Of a stretch of DNA of 64,000 nucleotides, positions 27,227 through 36,482 are shown piece by piece. Location of the stretch: contig CAZUHB010000036.1 of NCBI GenBank assembly GCA_964620445.1, forward strand, positions 1 to 64,000. The letters run 5' to 3'. The translations under genes were made by a program, and so were the position numbers. This stretch comes from CAZUHB01 sp964620445 (GTDB lineage Bacteria > Planctomycetota > B15-G4 > CAYZWU01). How positions within the stretch are numbered: the stretch's first letter is position 1; each line of letters begins with the position of its first letter. Under the pieces are notes generated by a model. It did not search any database. It had not been told where the DNA came from and worked only from the letters and a program-made list of their open reading frames with translations.

Positions 27227-30200
27227 CTATAGTTGGGAGCGGTTAATGGAGATGCTCCGAATCTTGAGGCTCTTGTAGGTGTAGACTTCTCCACCGACGT
27301 CGACTTCCTTGCTCGAGTGGAGTTGAAGAACAAATCTGATATAAGGCTGACCGTCCATCGTGTCGAAGTCCTCGAAGGGCACGAAGTTGCTGTTTATCTT
27401 GCTCAGGTCAAGAAAACCATCGATATCAGCCTGGCAGGAGTTGAAGGCGATCTTGAACAGGTGCGGGTCAGGGAAAGAACCGTTGGGATCGGGATAGACC
27501 AGGCTCTCATAAGTGGTTTCCTGGTTGAACTCATCCACCTCGGTCATGTCATAAACGATCTTGAGGCCTCTACTATCAGGATCCGTGTCCATTGGATCGA
27601 AGATATAATCGGGACGCGATACCCGCATGAAGTAGAACTTGGACATGGCCAGACTCGAACCCTCCTGGGCCGGGAAGACCCCGAGGTTGGATGCATCCAC
27701 CGGAGGAAAGGTCGTACTGGCGAAGTTGCTCGCCTTGAGACTATTGGCCAAATTCTCGAATCGGATGAAACCGTCGCCGCCGTTACCGCCGAAGACCTCG
27801 ACACCGCCGCCCAGTCCACCTTCGACGGAGACGACCGAGCCTTCGCTCAGTTTGACGCTGTCCCTGGCGCGGAAATGAATCGTGCCGCCGCTGCCGCCGC
27901 CGCCGCCCGGGATCGCGAGCGGAAGACCCGAAAGGGTCCCGCCATTGCCTCCTCTGGCGTAAACCCGACCCGAGCCCGCCACGTTGATACTACGAGCGGT
28001 CTCGATCATCAACACACCGCCGCCTGCGCCGCCGCCTGCACCTGCTGTCCAGACCGGAAGTTGGAAGGGTGGTTCGAAGATCGTCTTGTAGGTTCCGGTC
28101 AATTCGACCCCGGAGCCTCCGCCACCTGCGCCACCCTCGTCGAGGGATGTGAAGATCTGGAAGACCTCGTCACCGTTGAAAGTGACATTGTCCAGGTCGA
28201 ACGCCTCGGGAGCGACACCGTTGGAGAAGGGGATGATTACAAGCGAGTCGACTGTGTTATCGGCGATTTCAAAAAGCCATCCCTCTTCGAGCACGTTGGG
28301 ATTCACGAAGAATCCGACATACTTGGACGGCTCGAGATTCGTGCCCGATAACCAGAGGATCGTCGGATCACCCGGATCTGGTCCGTAGACATTTCCCGTG
28401 AGTTCCGTGATGACTCCACTGTCACCGCCCAGTGACCAGGGAGTGCTGAAGCCACCGATGGCACCGCCGAGCGGCTCGAAGTCAGGTCCGCTGTCGCCCG
28501 CAATGCCTTCCGATGCCCCGGCGCCACCGCCGCCGCCGCCGCCCGAGGCGTAGGTCACCACGGTCTGGGCCACGGTCAACGGCTTGCCACCCAATCCTTG
28601 TCTACCAGCCGAGATCGGATCGGAGCCCTTGAATCCCTCGAGCGCTCCGACGATATATGGATCACCGACCTTGGTGATCGGCGGAACGGGGATTCCGGGA
28701 TTGGTCGACTCCTGGAGCAGTGAACCGCGATAGCGGGGGTTTGCCGGGTTTTCGACGATGTTGTACACCCTGGCGGACACGTTCACGCTCTCGATGAAGA
28801 ACGTCGGGTGGTTGCTCACGACATTGTTGTTTCCAATACCCATTCCGACGTTGGGCTGGATCTGCAGGGGGACCTCACCGGCATTGAGAATGCTTTCGAG
28901 ACCCTCGAAGAAAGCTTGTGTCTTGTTCGAGTCCTGGAGCGCGTAATCCTGGATCGCGGTGTTGATACCGCAGATGCCGCTGTTGTCCACGTAGTTTTCG
29001 AAAACACCGCCGGAGTCGTTGACGAAAGGCGGATTCGAACCGGAGAGAGAATACATCACCGATCCGCCGCGACCTCCGTCGCCGCCGCCGCAAAATCCAG
29101 ATCCTCCGCCCGTACCCAACAGCAACCCGTAGTCGCCGTCGGTGCCGTGATGAGAAGCGTTCTTGGGAGCGATCTCGATCGTTCCCATCACCCGGACCTC
29201 GCCGGTCGCCTTGATGATCAAGGGCTTGCTCACACCACCGACTTCCTTCGGATAGATGGTCCACTGGTTGGGGAGTGTAAAACTGGTGAAGTTGTAGATC
29301 CTCAATTCTCCGCTCGACGACGTGGGCAGAGTCACGATCAGTTCATTCAAATCGACGTCGGCACCGGCCGGAACCTCGTCGGGAGGTAGAAAGGCGCCAT
29401 CGTCGCCTGTTCCTCCGCCGAGGCCGGGAACAAGAGCGAACTCGTCGCCACCGAGATCAACGCTCCATTGCGCCGACGTCGTGGACGGATCCTCGTAAGC
29501 TGTATTGTTGAATTCTTCCGTAAGATCGGGCAATGGATCGGTGTTCACGATAGTGAAGAAACTCACCTCGTCGACAACGCTGTATCCCTTCCGGTTGCCG
29601 GCCAGATCGTCGACGGTCCCTTTCACGCGGATGAAGTATTCCGAGTCGTCCTTCAAGGCGATCAAGTCAGGGACGAATTCGGCATAGCTCTCGAAATTCC
29701 CGAAGGCATCCTTGCTCTGCGTCAGATCCCAGGCACCCAAAGCTCTGACCGGATCCCACGGCACACCGTCCTGATTGAAGAAGACTGACAGCGACGGAGA
29801 GCTCTTGTCCGCGAAATTGACAACGGTCTGAGGCTGGACAGGCTCGTTGAAATCGATACGCACCTTGGGAGGATCCATCGGGTCCACCTCGACCTTGGGA
29901 ACGATCTGTCCCTGCACGTACCAGTTCCCCTCGCTCCAGACCGCGATCTCGTCATCTTGCTTGTCGAAGAGCGTGAACATGATCGGCTCAGGCGGGCCGG
30001 GTGTTTCATCGTGGATGTAACCGTCGGGATCATCCAGGGCGGGCGTTCTGAACGCCACCGGTTTACCCGTCTCTTTAAGAGTGATCGCCTCGCCCGTGGT
30101 CGATCTGACCACATGGGGAGACGGCGGAACCTGGAAACCGATTTCGTAGACTGCATCCTCGAGAAAACCGAATGAGACATCGGTCTGCGAGAAGAAGATG

Positions 30201-30571
30201 CGCGGTGTTATCCAGAGCTGCTTTCCCTGGACCACGAAGTCCACCGTGGCCGAGTGGCCTGCGCCGTAGCTGGCTTTTCCAGTGGGATCGTCAATCGTGA
30301 CGAGATTGATAGACAAATTGCTGCACGATGACGGATCTATGTCATCATTGAAATAGAGGATGATCGGAAGATTCACACCCCAGAGCTTGGGAAAATCTCC
30401 TGATGACGGGGGTGCTGTCGTATTCCCGAAAGTATCGAAAAATCCGAAGCCGGTCCCGCCAAGACCAACACCGCTGCCTTTTCCTTTTCCTCCTCCGCCA
30501 CCTCCGCACGCAGAAACGCCGAAGACAACAGCGAGAAGGACAATTCCCCAAGCGATCCCTTTAAATCTCAT
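27227..30571 (-). CDS. Giant glycine-rich lipoprotein with Ig-like (Big_5/SbsA-type) domains
   Basis: Predicted 1114-aa lipoprotein. Signal peptide with lipobox GVSAC (lipid Cys about residue 22), followed by a poly-Gly/Lys tether (CGGGGGGKGKGSG). Two regions look like Ig-like Big_5 domains (about residues 65-150 and 235-345: NLPIILYFNDDIDPSS..., KVRIDFNEPVQPQTV...). Residues about 420-990 are a glycine-rich region with repeated short strands and GGxGGxGG runs (for example RVYARGGNGG, GGGGGSGGTIHF), resembling a beta-solenoid. The C-terminal module PYIRFVLQLHSS...YKSLKIRSISI matches the ends of the other giant lipoproteins here. Probably surface-exposed; no enzyme motif seen. GGGGGCGG precedes the ATG. 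Confidence 0.75.
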   Translation of the reverse strand: MRFKGIAWGIVLLAVVFGVSACGGGGGGKGKGSGVGLGGTGFGFFDTFGNTTAPPSSGDFPKLWGVNLPIILYFNDDIDPSSCSNLSINLVTIDDPTGKASYGAGHSATVDFVVQGKQLWITPRIFFSQTDVSFGFLEDAVYEIGFQVPPSPHVVRSTTGEAITLKETGKPVAFRTPALDDPDGYIHDETPGPPEPIMFTLFDKQDDEIAVWSEGNWYVQGQIVPKVEVDPMDPPKVRIDFNEPVQPQTVVNFADKSSPSLSVFFNQDGVPWDPVRALGAWDLTQSKDAFGNFESYAEFVPDLIALKDDSEYFIRVKGTVDDLAGNRKGYSVVDEVSFFTIVNTDPLPDLTEEFNNTAYEDPSTTSAQWSVDLGGDEFALVPGLGGGTGDDGAFLPPDEVPAGADVDLNELIVTLPTSSSGELRIYNFTSFTLPNQWTIYPKEVGGVSKPLIIKATGEVRVMGTIEIAPKNASHHGTDGDYGLLLGTGGGSGFCGGGDGGRGGSVMYSLSGSNPPFVNDSGGVFENYVDNSGICGINTAIQDYALQDSNKTQAFFEGLESILNAGEVPLQIQPNVGMGIGNNNVVSNHPTFFIESVNVSARVYNIVENPANPRYRGSLLQESTNPGIPVPPITKVGDPYIVGALEGFKGSDPISAGRQGLGGKPLTVAQTVVTYASGGGGGGGAGASEGIAGDSGPDFEPLGGAIGGFSTPWSLGGDSGVITELTGNVYGPDPGDPTILWLSGTNLEPSKYVGFFVNPNVLEEGWLFEIADNTVDSLVIIPFSNGVAPEAFDLDNVTFNGDEVFQIFTSLDEGGAGGGGSGVELTGTYKTIFEPPFQLPVWTAGAGGGAGGGVLMIETARSINVAGSGRVYARGGNGGTLSGLPLAIPGGGGGSGGTIHFRARDSVKLSEGSVVSVEGGLGGGVEVFGGNGGDGFIRFENLANSLKASNFASTTFPPVDASNLGVFPAQEGSSLAMSKFYFMRVSRPDYIFDPMDTDPDSRGLKIVYDMTEVDEFNQETTYESLVYPDPNGSFPDPHLFKIAFNSCQADIDGFLDLSKINSNFVPFEDFDTMDGQPYIRFVLQLHSSKEVDVGGEVYTYKSLKIRSISINRSQL

Positions 30572-30990
30572 TGATAACCGCCCCCAAAAACAAATTCGAG
30601 CGTATATAACTGTCTGATTTATCAGGTATTAACCTTGATAGGTCTTTAGATGAGACGCGAGACTCATCTATAAGTCTATCCTGAATTTGCGAAAAGTAAA
30701 GCGAAGGATCTCACTGAAATCAAAAGAGTTAGTTCTCCAAAGCCGATTGATATATATATTATTTTTAATATCAATCCCGTCATATGGTTACGACAAGGGC
30801 CGCAACGTCTAACAGTTGAAATAAATCTTTTTACCATAATTCTATATGATTGCCATTCTCCGGTGGTATCAAACGATCAGTAGAAATCATGAAAAAAGGT
30901 CACTTTTCTGTTATTGCAAACCTTTATTTACGCGTATCTTAAGAGAATGGTCTTTCAGCCCCACGGTCCGTCCCTTCATGGAGGCAACAG
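30572..30990. other. 419-bp AT-rich divergent intergenic region
   Basis: Lies between the lipoprotein gene (minus) and the HEAT-like gene (plus), so it should hold two divergent promoters; I could not fix a convincing -35/-10 pair. Two inverted repeats stand out: TAGATGAG/CTCATCTA (30647-30654 and 30663-30670, 8-nt spacer), and GATTGATAT/ATATCAATC (30745-30753 and 30768-30776, 14-nt AT-only spacer). No coding potential is seen. Confidence 0.7.
30745..30776. promoter_or_regulatory. Candidate operator: 9-bp perfect inverted repeat
   Basis: GATTGATAT, 14 nt of A/T, ATATCAATC. It sits near the centre of the divergent intergenic region, where a shared regulator could control both genes. Inference from symmetry and position only. 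Confidence 0.3.
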
Positions 30991-32034
30991 ATGAAATTCC
31001 TCCCCGCTACGGTGGCACTCTTTTTTTTGCTTTTCCTAGTCGTCACAGGTCTGTTTTTTATCAAACTCGACTCTCTCGAGGAACGGATCGGCACTTTTCC
31101 CACCTATTCCGACATCGACCAGAGGTTCAGTGATCTCGAAACCCGCCAGGAATCTCTCTCCAGCGAGAGTTACAAGGCGCGGCTCAACATTCACGAAAGG
31201 CTGGCAGCTCTCGAGACAGGTGTGGGAAAACCGGTGCTGTCCGGGCCTCAGACAACGGAGTACCTCATCTCCCAGCTCAAGAACGACCTCCTTGCCAAAA
31301 ACGAAGTCGGATCCATGCATCCCGATCAGGGGCTCCAGCTGGAGGAGAGGATGGACCGGACGGTCAGCAAGCTCGTGGGCAAGCATGACAATGGCGACGA
31401 CGTTCTCGAAGAACTCCTTGTTTCGCTCAGGACGAGCAAGGATCCGGAATGGAAAAGATATCTGATCGAGGAGGTCCTCTGGCAGATGGGAGCCGGCGGC
31501 CTGGAGAGTCTGATGGATTTCTTCAGGGACAGGGAAAAGGAGGGCCGGCTCAGAAATCTGGCTGCCAAGGCAGTGATGAACGCCGGTGGTCGGGAGCAAC
31601 TCCAGGAGTTCGCAACGATGCTGTCCGATCGGAACGAGACGCTCGTTGTACGGACAGGGCTGGCGAACCTCTTCAGAGCCCACCCTTTTCCCGCCGCGGA
31701 ACCCGGATTGATCGAGGGTGTACGCGGTCGGTGGGTCGAAGAAGAAAAAGAGTACATTCCCTATGCTTTTCAGCACCGCGTCGCGTGCCTGAGGGCTCTG
31801 GGCAGCCATGACAGCGCCATGGTCGTTTCTTTCCTGGAAGAATTCCTCCTCCGCGCCGCCGTGGGTGACCTGGCAGCGAGGGAAGATCCCAATCTGATCA
31901 TCTTCGCCCTTGGAGCCTACAAATCGATCCAGCGCGAAAGGATCAAGCCATTTTTCGAACGGCTTCTGGGCGAACCGACCCTTTCCAAAGACCTGGCGAA
32001 ATTGATCAAAAACTACCTGGCCGATTACAAGTAG
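30991..32034 (+). CDS. Membrane-anchored HEAT-like repeat protein of unknown function
   Basis: Predicted 347-aa protein with an N-terminal hydrophobic anchor (VALFFLLFLVVTGLFFI), then a coiled-coil stretch (about residues 28-75, IDQRFSDLETRQESLS...). The remaining ~230 residues are alpha-helical with HEAT-like repeats (AAKAVMNAGGREQLQEFATMLSDRNETLVVRTGLANLF). It is probably exposed to the periplasm. GGAGG lies before the ATG. It precedes tatD by about 100 bp on the same strand. I do not recognise a named family. Confidence 0.7.
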   Translation: MKFLPATVALFFLLFLVVTGLFFIKLDSLEERIGTFPTYSDIDQRFSDLETRQESLSSESYKARLNIHERLAALETGVGKPVLSGPQTTEYLISQLKNDLLAKNEVGSMHPDQGLQLEERMDRTVSKLVGKHDNGDDVLEELLVSLRTSKDPEWKRYLIEEVLWQMGAGGLESLMDFFRDREKEGRLRNLAAKAVMNAGGREQLQEFATMLSDRNETLVVRTGLANLFRAHPFPAAEPGLIEGVRGRWVEEEKEYIPYAFQHRVACLRALGSHDSAMVVSFLEEFLLRAAVGDLAAREDPNLIIFALGAYKSIQRERIKPFFERLLGEPTLSKDLAKLIKNYLADYK

Positions 32035-32133
32035 AAGTGGGAGGGGACCGCCTGGCGCGTGCAGTGGACAGATCCGGGCGCGCACGACGCCCATGACCGC
32101 GCACTCCACCGACGATATAAAAGGAAACCTTTG

Positions 32134-32910
32134 ATGTTCGACACACACGCCCATCTCGATTTCGACGTCTTCGACAGTGACAGGGAACGGATCCTCGAAC
32201 GCGCCCGAGCAGCCGGTGTGGACGGAATCCTGTCGATCGGGATCGACCTTCCATCATCGCTTCGTGCCCGCGAGATCGCCCGCGAACAGGATTGGATCTG
32301 GGCATCGGCCGCTGTGCATCCCAATTCGACTGCCGGCCAAAACGCTGAAGAAGAATTTCAGAGAATCGCCGAACTCGTTCGCGGCGGCGCCTTCACAGCG
32401 GTGGGAGAGACGGGCATCGACCTACACTGGAAAAAATCGTCCCGGCCGGTACAGGAGTCCTTCTTTCGCAGGCATATCGAGCTGGCTATCGAGACGGGTC
32501 TTCCTCTCGTGATCCACTGCCGCGAGGCGCACAACGAGGTGGAGAAGATCCTCAATGAATATGATCTCGGCGACCTCAGGGTCGTGATGCACTGCTTCGG
32601 CGCTCCGGCGGAATGGGCCGGTCGTTTCGCAGAGAGAGGGCTCTTCGTCTCCTTTGCGGGGAACGTGACCTACAAGAACGCGCAGGAGTTGCGCAACGCC
32701 TCCCTTCGGGTTCCGCTCGACCAGATCTTGTCGGAGACGGACTGTCCCTTTCTGGCCCCTGTTCCGCTGCGCGGAAAACGGAACGAGCCGGCTCTCATGG
32801 TGCACACCGTCGAACAGCTCGCGGCGGTGCGTGATATGCCACGCCGGGAGATGGACGATCACCTCGTGAGAAACGCGCGGCGGTTTCTGTTCGCTGAAGG
32901 CGGCGGGTAA
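32134..32910 (+). CDS. TatD family metal-dependent hydrolase (DNase)
   Basis: Predicted 258-aa hydrolase of the TatD family, which are metal-dependent nucleases. Metal ligands are seen in order: DTHAHLDFD near the N-terminus, VGETGIDLHW (Glu), LVIHCREA (His), VMHCFGAP (His) and SETDCPFLAP (Asp). ATG 32134 is chosen because family members begin with the DTHAHLD motif; AAGGAAAC is upstream. It converges with pilT, with only four bases between the two stop codons. Confidence 0.94.
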   Translation: MFDTHAHLDFDVFDSDRERILERARAAGVDGILSIGIDLPSSLRAREIAREQDWIWASAAVHPNSTAGQNAEEEFQRIAELVRGGAFTAVGETGIDLHWKKSSRPVQESFFRRHIELAIETGLPLVIHCREAHNEVEKILNEYDLGDLRVVMHCFGAPAEWAGRFAERGLFVSFAGNVTYKNAQELRNASLRVPLDQILSETDCPFLAPVPLRGKRNEPALMVHTVEQLAAVRDMPRREMDDHLVRNARRFLFAEGGG

Positions 32911-32914
32911 AGGC

Positions 32915-33976
32915 TCAACCCATCTGTATCAGCTTGATCAGCTCCTCGGGATCGGTCGACTTGGCGAGGGCCATATCGGCTGCCACCTTGCCGCTCGAAA
33001 CGAGATTCGCGAGAGACTGATTCATGGTAATCATGCCCATGCGCTGGTTTGTCTGAATCACGCTGTAGAGCTGGTGGGTCTTGGCCTCCCGTATGTGTGC
33101 GCGAACGGCGGAATTGGCGATGAGGACCTCGCAGGCCAGGGCGAGCCCTCCCTCGGCCGCTGGGACCAGTTCCTGACAGATCACGGCCTGAAGGGTGAAG
33201 GAGAGCTGCGTACGGATCTGCTGCTGCTGGTGGGCCGGGAAGACATCAACGATCCTGTTGATCGTCTGGACCGCGTCCGATGTGTGCAGCGTTCCGAGAG
33301 TGAGGTGGCCCGTTTCCGAAATGACCAGGGCCGCCTCGATCGTCTCCAGATCGCGCATCTCGCCGATGAGAACCACGTCCGGATCCTGCCGCAGCACCGA
33401 TCTCAGAGCCTTGGCGAAGGTGACCGTGTCCTGCCCCACTTCGCGCTGATTGATGTGGCAAAGCCGGTTGTGGTGCAGATACTCGATCGGATCTTCCACG
33501 GTCACGATATGGTTTGCGCGGGTCTGGTTGATGTAATCGATCATCGATGCCTGAGTGGTCGATTTGCCGCTCCCTGTTGCGCCCGTGACCAGGATCAATC
33601 CTTTCGGAACGTTACAGAGCGCGTGGCACGTCTCTGCCGGAAGGCCGAGGTCCTCGATACTTCTCACCGACGTCGGGATCGTCCTCAGCACGGCGCCCAC
33701 CGCGCTGCGCTGCATGAACACGTTCGTGCGGAAACGGCCGACCGACTCGATACCGAAGGAGAAATCGAGCTCCTTGTTCTGCTCGAAGAGCGCGATCTGC
33801 TCGGGAGTCAGAATGCTATAGACCAACTGCTTCGATTCTGCCGGACTCAGAACATCCTCGGTCGCATTCACCAGTTTGCTGTGCAACCGGAACCGGGGAG
33901 GAGATCCTGCCGTGATATGTAGGTCCGATCCATTCCTCTCGCAGAGTTCGACGAGCATTTCTTTCATATTGTGCAT
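32915..33976 (-). CDS. pilT: Type IV pilus retraction ATPase, PilT/PilU type
   Basis: Predicted 353-aa cytoplasmic hexameric ATPase that depolymerises type IV pili. It has SDLHITAGSPPRFRLH at the N-terminus, Walker A GATGSGKSTTQAS, the Asp box VEDPIEYLHH, Walker B VVLIGEMRDLETIEAAL, and the His box TGHLTLGTLHTSDA. These are the standard PilT motifs. The C-terminal AIRNLIREKK retraction motif of classical PilT is replaced by NSAVRAHIREAKTHQLYSVI, which keeps the same pattern. GGAGA lies before the ATG. A GspE/PilB partner is not in the window; the prepilin peptidase lies 3 kb away. Confidence 0.95.
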   Translation of the reverse strand: MHNMKEMLVELCERNGSDLHITAGSPPRFRLHSKLVNATEDVLSPAESKQLVYSILTPEQIALFEQNKELDFSFGIESVGRFRTNVFMQRSAVGAVLRTIPTSVRSIEDLGLPAETCHALCNVPKGLILVTGATGSGKSTTQASMIDYINQTRANHIVTVEDPIEYLHHNRLCHINQREVGQDTVTFAKALRSVLRQDPDVVLIGEMRDLETIEAALVISETGHLTLGTLHTSDAVQTINRIVDVFPAHQQQQIRTQLSFTLQAVICQELVPAAEGGLALACEVLIANSAVRAHIREAKTHQLYSVIQTNQRMGMITMNQSLANLVSSGKVAADMALAKSTDPEELIKLIQMG

Positions 33977-34112
33977 TGAGTCTCTCCATCAGCACCGAGA
34001 CAGGTTGTTCTCAAAAGCGGTGAGCCCGCACCGGACCCCTAGCCCCGGCCAGGACTTCGCCAAAGTCTCTATCCATTAGTTATTCGTAATTTGGAGAAGG
34101 CAAATTGAGGAC

Positions 34113-34140
34113 AAAAAAAAGGCCGGCATAACCGGCCTTT
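34113..34140 (-). terminator. Rho-independent terminator of the EF-G-like gene
   Basis: Stem AAAGGCCGG with CCGGCCTTT (34140-34132 and 34126-34118), loop TTATG, then T tract (34120-34113 on the minus strand). It lies 37 bp after the EF-G-like stop codon and before pilT on the same strand. Confidence 0.92.
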
Positions 34141-34177
34141 GGGGAACGATATCGATATAAACCTTTTCGAGAAGAGG

Positions 34178-36217
34178 TTAGCCGTCTTCTTCGTCTTTCT
34201 TGCTCTGGGCGATGATCGCTTCGGCCTTCTGTGCGGGCATGGGATCGTAGTGGGAGAAGGTCAGCGTGTACGATCCCTCTCCGGCCGTGAGCGAGCGCAG
34301 CTCGGTCGAGTACCTCTGAACCTCCCTCAGCGGGGCGAGCGCCTTGATGATCTGAAGATCTCCCATGGCGTCCATTCCCTGGATCCGCGCGCCGCGGCCG
34401 TTGAGATCGGAGGTGATATCGCCCATGAAGCGGCTCGGCACGGAAACCTCGACGATTACGACCGGCTCGAGCAAGACCGGTTTGGCTTTCTCGAAAGCGT
34501 CGCGGAAGGCCTTGGCGGCTGCCATCTTGAATGACGCTTCCGAGGAGTCCACGTCATGATAGGAACCGTCGTAGACGCGCGATTTCACGTCCACGATCGG
34601 ATATCCGGCGAGGATACCATTTTCCAAAAGCTCCCTGATGCCCTTTTCGACAGCGGGAATATATTGGCGGGGAATGACCCCTCCCACGATCTCGTCGGAG
34701 AAGACGAATCCTTCGCCCCGCTCGACCGGATCGAGCGTCAGATAGACCTCGCCGTACTGGCCGTGGCCGCCTGTCTGCTTCTTATGCTTGTGGTGGCCGT
34801 CGGCACTGGCCTGAATCGTTTCGCGGAACGGGACCTTGGGCAGCTTGGTTTCTACCTCGACCTTGAAACGCGATTTCAGACGGCTGAGCATGGTTTCGAG
34901 ATGGAGCATGCTGATCCCTGTCGTGACCATCTCGCCGGTCTGGGCGTCGCGCTCGGCGTTGAATGTGGGGTCCTCGGCATTGAGCTTCTTGAGCGCCGTC
35001 GAGATTTTCTGCTCGTCATTGCGGCTCTTGGGCGTCACGGCGAGAGCCACCATCGGCTGCGGGTGAACCATCTCGGCGAGAGTCACCTTGTTCTTGTCGT
35101 TGCAGAGAGTGTCGGAGACCTCGAGCGTCTCCACCTTGGGAACAACGACGATGTCGCCGGCCACGGCTTCCTGAACGCCCTCTGTCTCCTTGCCCTGGCA
35201 GCGCAGCAATGTGCCGATCTTCTCGGTTTTCTCCGTTCTCACGTTGTAGAACATGCTGTCCGCGGGCAGGCTGCCGGTGAAAACCCTGACGTAGTTCAGC
35301 TTGCCCACGTAGGGATCGGTCACCGATTTGAACACGAACGCCGAGGGATTGGTGAACTCCCTCGGATCGAGAACGATCTCATCGTCGCCCACCTTGGCTT
35401 TTCTGAAGGGACCGTCGAGCGGCGAGGGGGTGTACTCGGCCAGAAAATCGAGAACGAGGTCGACGCCGAGATCTTTCTCCACGCTCGTGCACAGAATCGG
35501 GACGAACGTGCCCTCGCGGATCGCGAGTTTGAGCAGCTTCTTGACCTCGTCAGGGGAGATCGTTTCTCCCTCGAGGTATTTCTCCATGAGAGCATCGTCG
35601 TTCTCGACGAGCGACTCGACGGCGGACAGGCTTGCCTCCTCGGCAGCATCCTTGATGGCATCGGGAGCCGAATCCGCATCGAAGAGGCAGTTCACAACGG
35701 TAGACAGGTTCGAACCGGTCGCGTCGGGAAGCATGACAGGCTGGCAGTTCTGACCGAAGATCTCCTTGATGTTGCTGATCAACACATCCCACTCGATGTT
35801 CTCCATATCGAGTTTGTTGATGGAAATCACCTTGGCCAATCCCCTCTCGGTCGCCTCGTCCCACATGCGGCGGGTGTTGTACACGATACCGTTGAAGGCG
35901 TTGATGCTGATCAAGGCTGTCTCGGCAGCGTAGAGCGACGAGATCGCCTCGCCGATAAAATCGGGATAGCCGGGCGAATCGAGTAGATTCAGTTCCTTCT
36001 TTTGGTGATTCAGATGAAGAACGGAGAGATTGAGCGAGTGTTTCTTGGATTTCTCATCCGGATCGAAATCGGACAGAGACGTTTCGTCATCGATCTTTCC
36101 GAGCCGGCTCGCAATGCCTGCTTTGAAAAGGAGTGCATCGACCAAGGATGTCTTCCCCGCATCACTCCCGCCGATGAAGGTGATGTTACGGATACTTTCC
36201 GAACTGTATTTCGCCAT
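34178..36217 (-). CDS. EF-G-like translational GTPase (EF-G-2 type)
   Basis: Predicted 679-aa GTPase with the five-domain layout of elongation factor G. G1 is GGSDAGKTS, G3 is LDSPGYPDF (Asp-x-Pro-Gly) and G4 is INKLDM. The usual RGITI G2 segment with its switch Thr is not present: the corresponding region reads EKSKKHSLNLSVL. Domain IV contains GGHGQYGEVYLTLDPVERGEGFVF. This fits the EF-G-like proteins that accompany but do not replace canonical EF-G. ATG 36217 follows GGAGGA with short spacing; the 25-codon extension to 36292 is rejected. It has its own promoter and terminator, so it is monocistronic. Its biological role is unclear. Confidence 0.9.
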   Translation of the reverse strand: MAKYSSESIRNITFIGGSDAGKTSLVDALLFKAGIASRLGKIDDETSLSDFDPDEKSKKHSLNLSVLHLNHQKKELNLLDSPGYPDFIGEAISSLYAAETALISINAFNGIVYNTRRMWDEATERGLAKVISINKLDMENIEWDVLISNIKEIFGQNCQPVMLPDATGSNLSTVVNCLFDADSAPDAIKDAAEEASLSAVESLVENDDALMEKYLEGETISPDEVKKLLKLAIREGTFVPILCTSVEKDLGVDLVLDFLAEYTPSPLDGPFRKAKVGDDEIVLDPREFTNPSAFVFKSVTDPYVGKLNYVRVFTGSLPADSMFYNVRTEKTEKIGTLLRCQGKETEGVQEAVAGDIVVVPKVETLEVSDTLCNDKNKVTLAEMVHPQPMVALAVTPKSRNDEQKISTALKKLNAEDPTFNAERDAQTGEMVTTGISMLHLETMLSRLKSRFKVEVETKLPKVPFRETIQASADGHHKHKKQTGGHGQYGEVYLTLDPVERGEGFVFSDEIVGGVIPRQYIPAVEKGIRELLENGILAGYPIVDVKSRVYDGSYHDVDSSEASFKMAAAKAFRDAFEKAKPVLLEPVVIVEVSVPSRFMGDITSDLNGRGARIQGMDAMGDLQIIKALAPLREVQRYSTELRSLTAGEGSYTLTFSHYDPMPAQKAEAIIAQSKKDEEDG

Positions 36218-36393
36218 GGATTCCTCCACTCGTCTGAAGCCCTGGCCGGCGATCGGTTCGGTTAGAAGCCCGCCAGGAAGGCACAATTGCATAATTAGCG
36301 CAGCAGGAGGAGGTTACACGGGCCACTTTTCAAGATTCTCGTGCCTGTGTGAACCGACACTTTCTGCAAAGCCGAACTATGTGAAAAGGTCTG

Positions 36394-36421
36394 ATTCTAC
36401 ATCTATTCCACTGAATTTCAA
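36394..36421 (-). promoter_or_regulatory. Sigma-70-type promoter of the EF-G-like gene
   Basis: On the minus strand TTGAAA (36421-36416), 16-bp spacer, TAGAAT (36399-36394). Each hexamer matches consensus at 5 of 6 bases. Predicted leader about 170 nt. Confidence 0.5.
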
Positions 36422-36482
36422 GAAATGAGGCTTAAAGTTTTGGCAGCCATTCACTCTTATCGTGGCCCGTCGATCCGAATTC

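Noticed and set aside
34556..35986. 476-codon plus-strand frame over the EF-G-like gene
   Set aside because: Antisense shadow of a gene with clear GTPase motifs; low-complexity composition and no domain.
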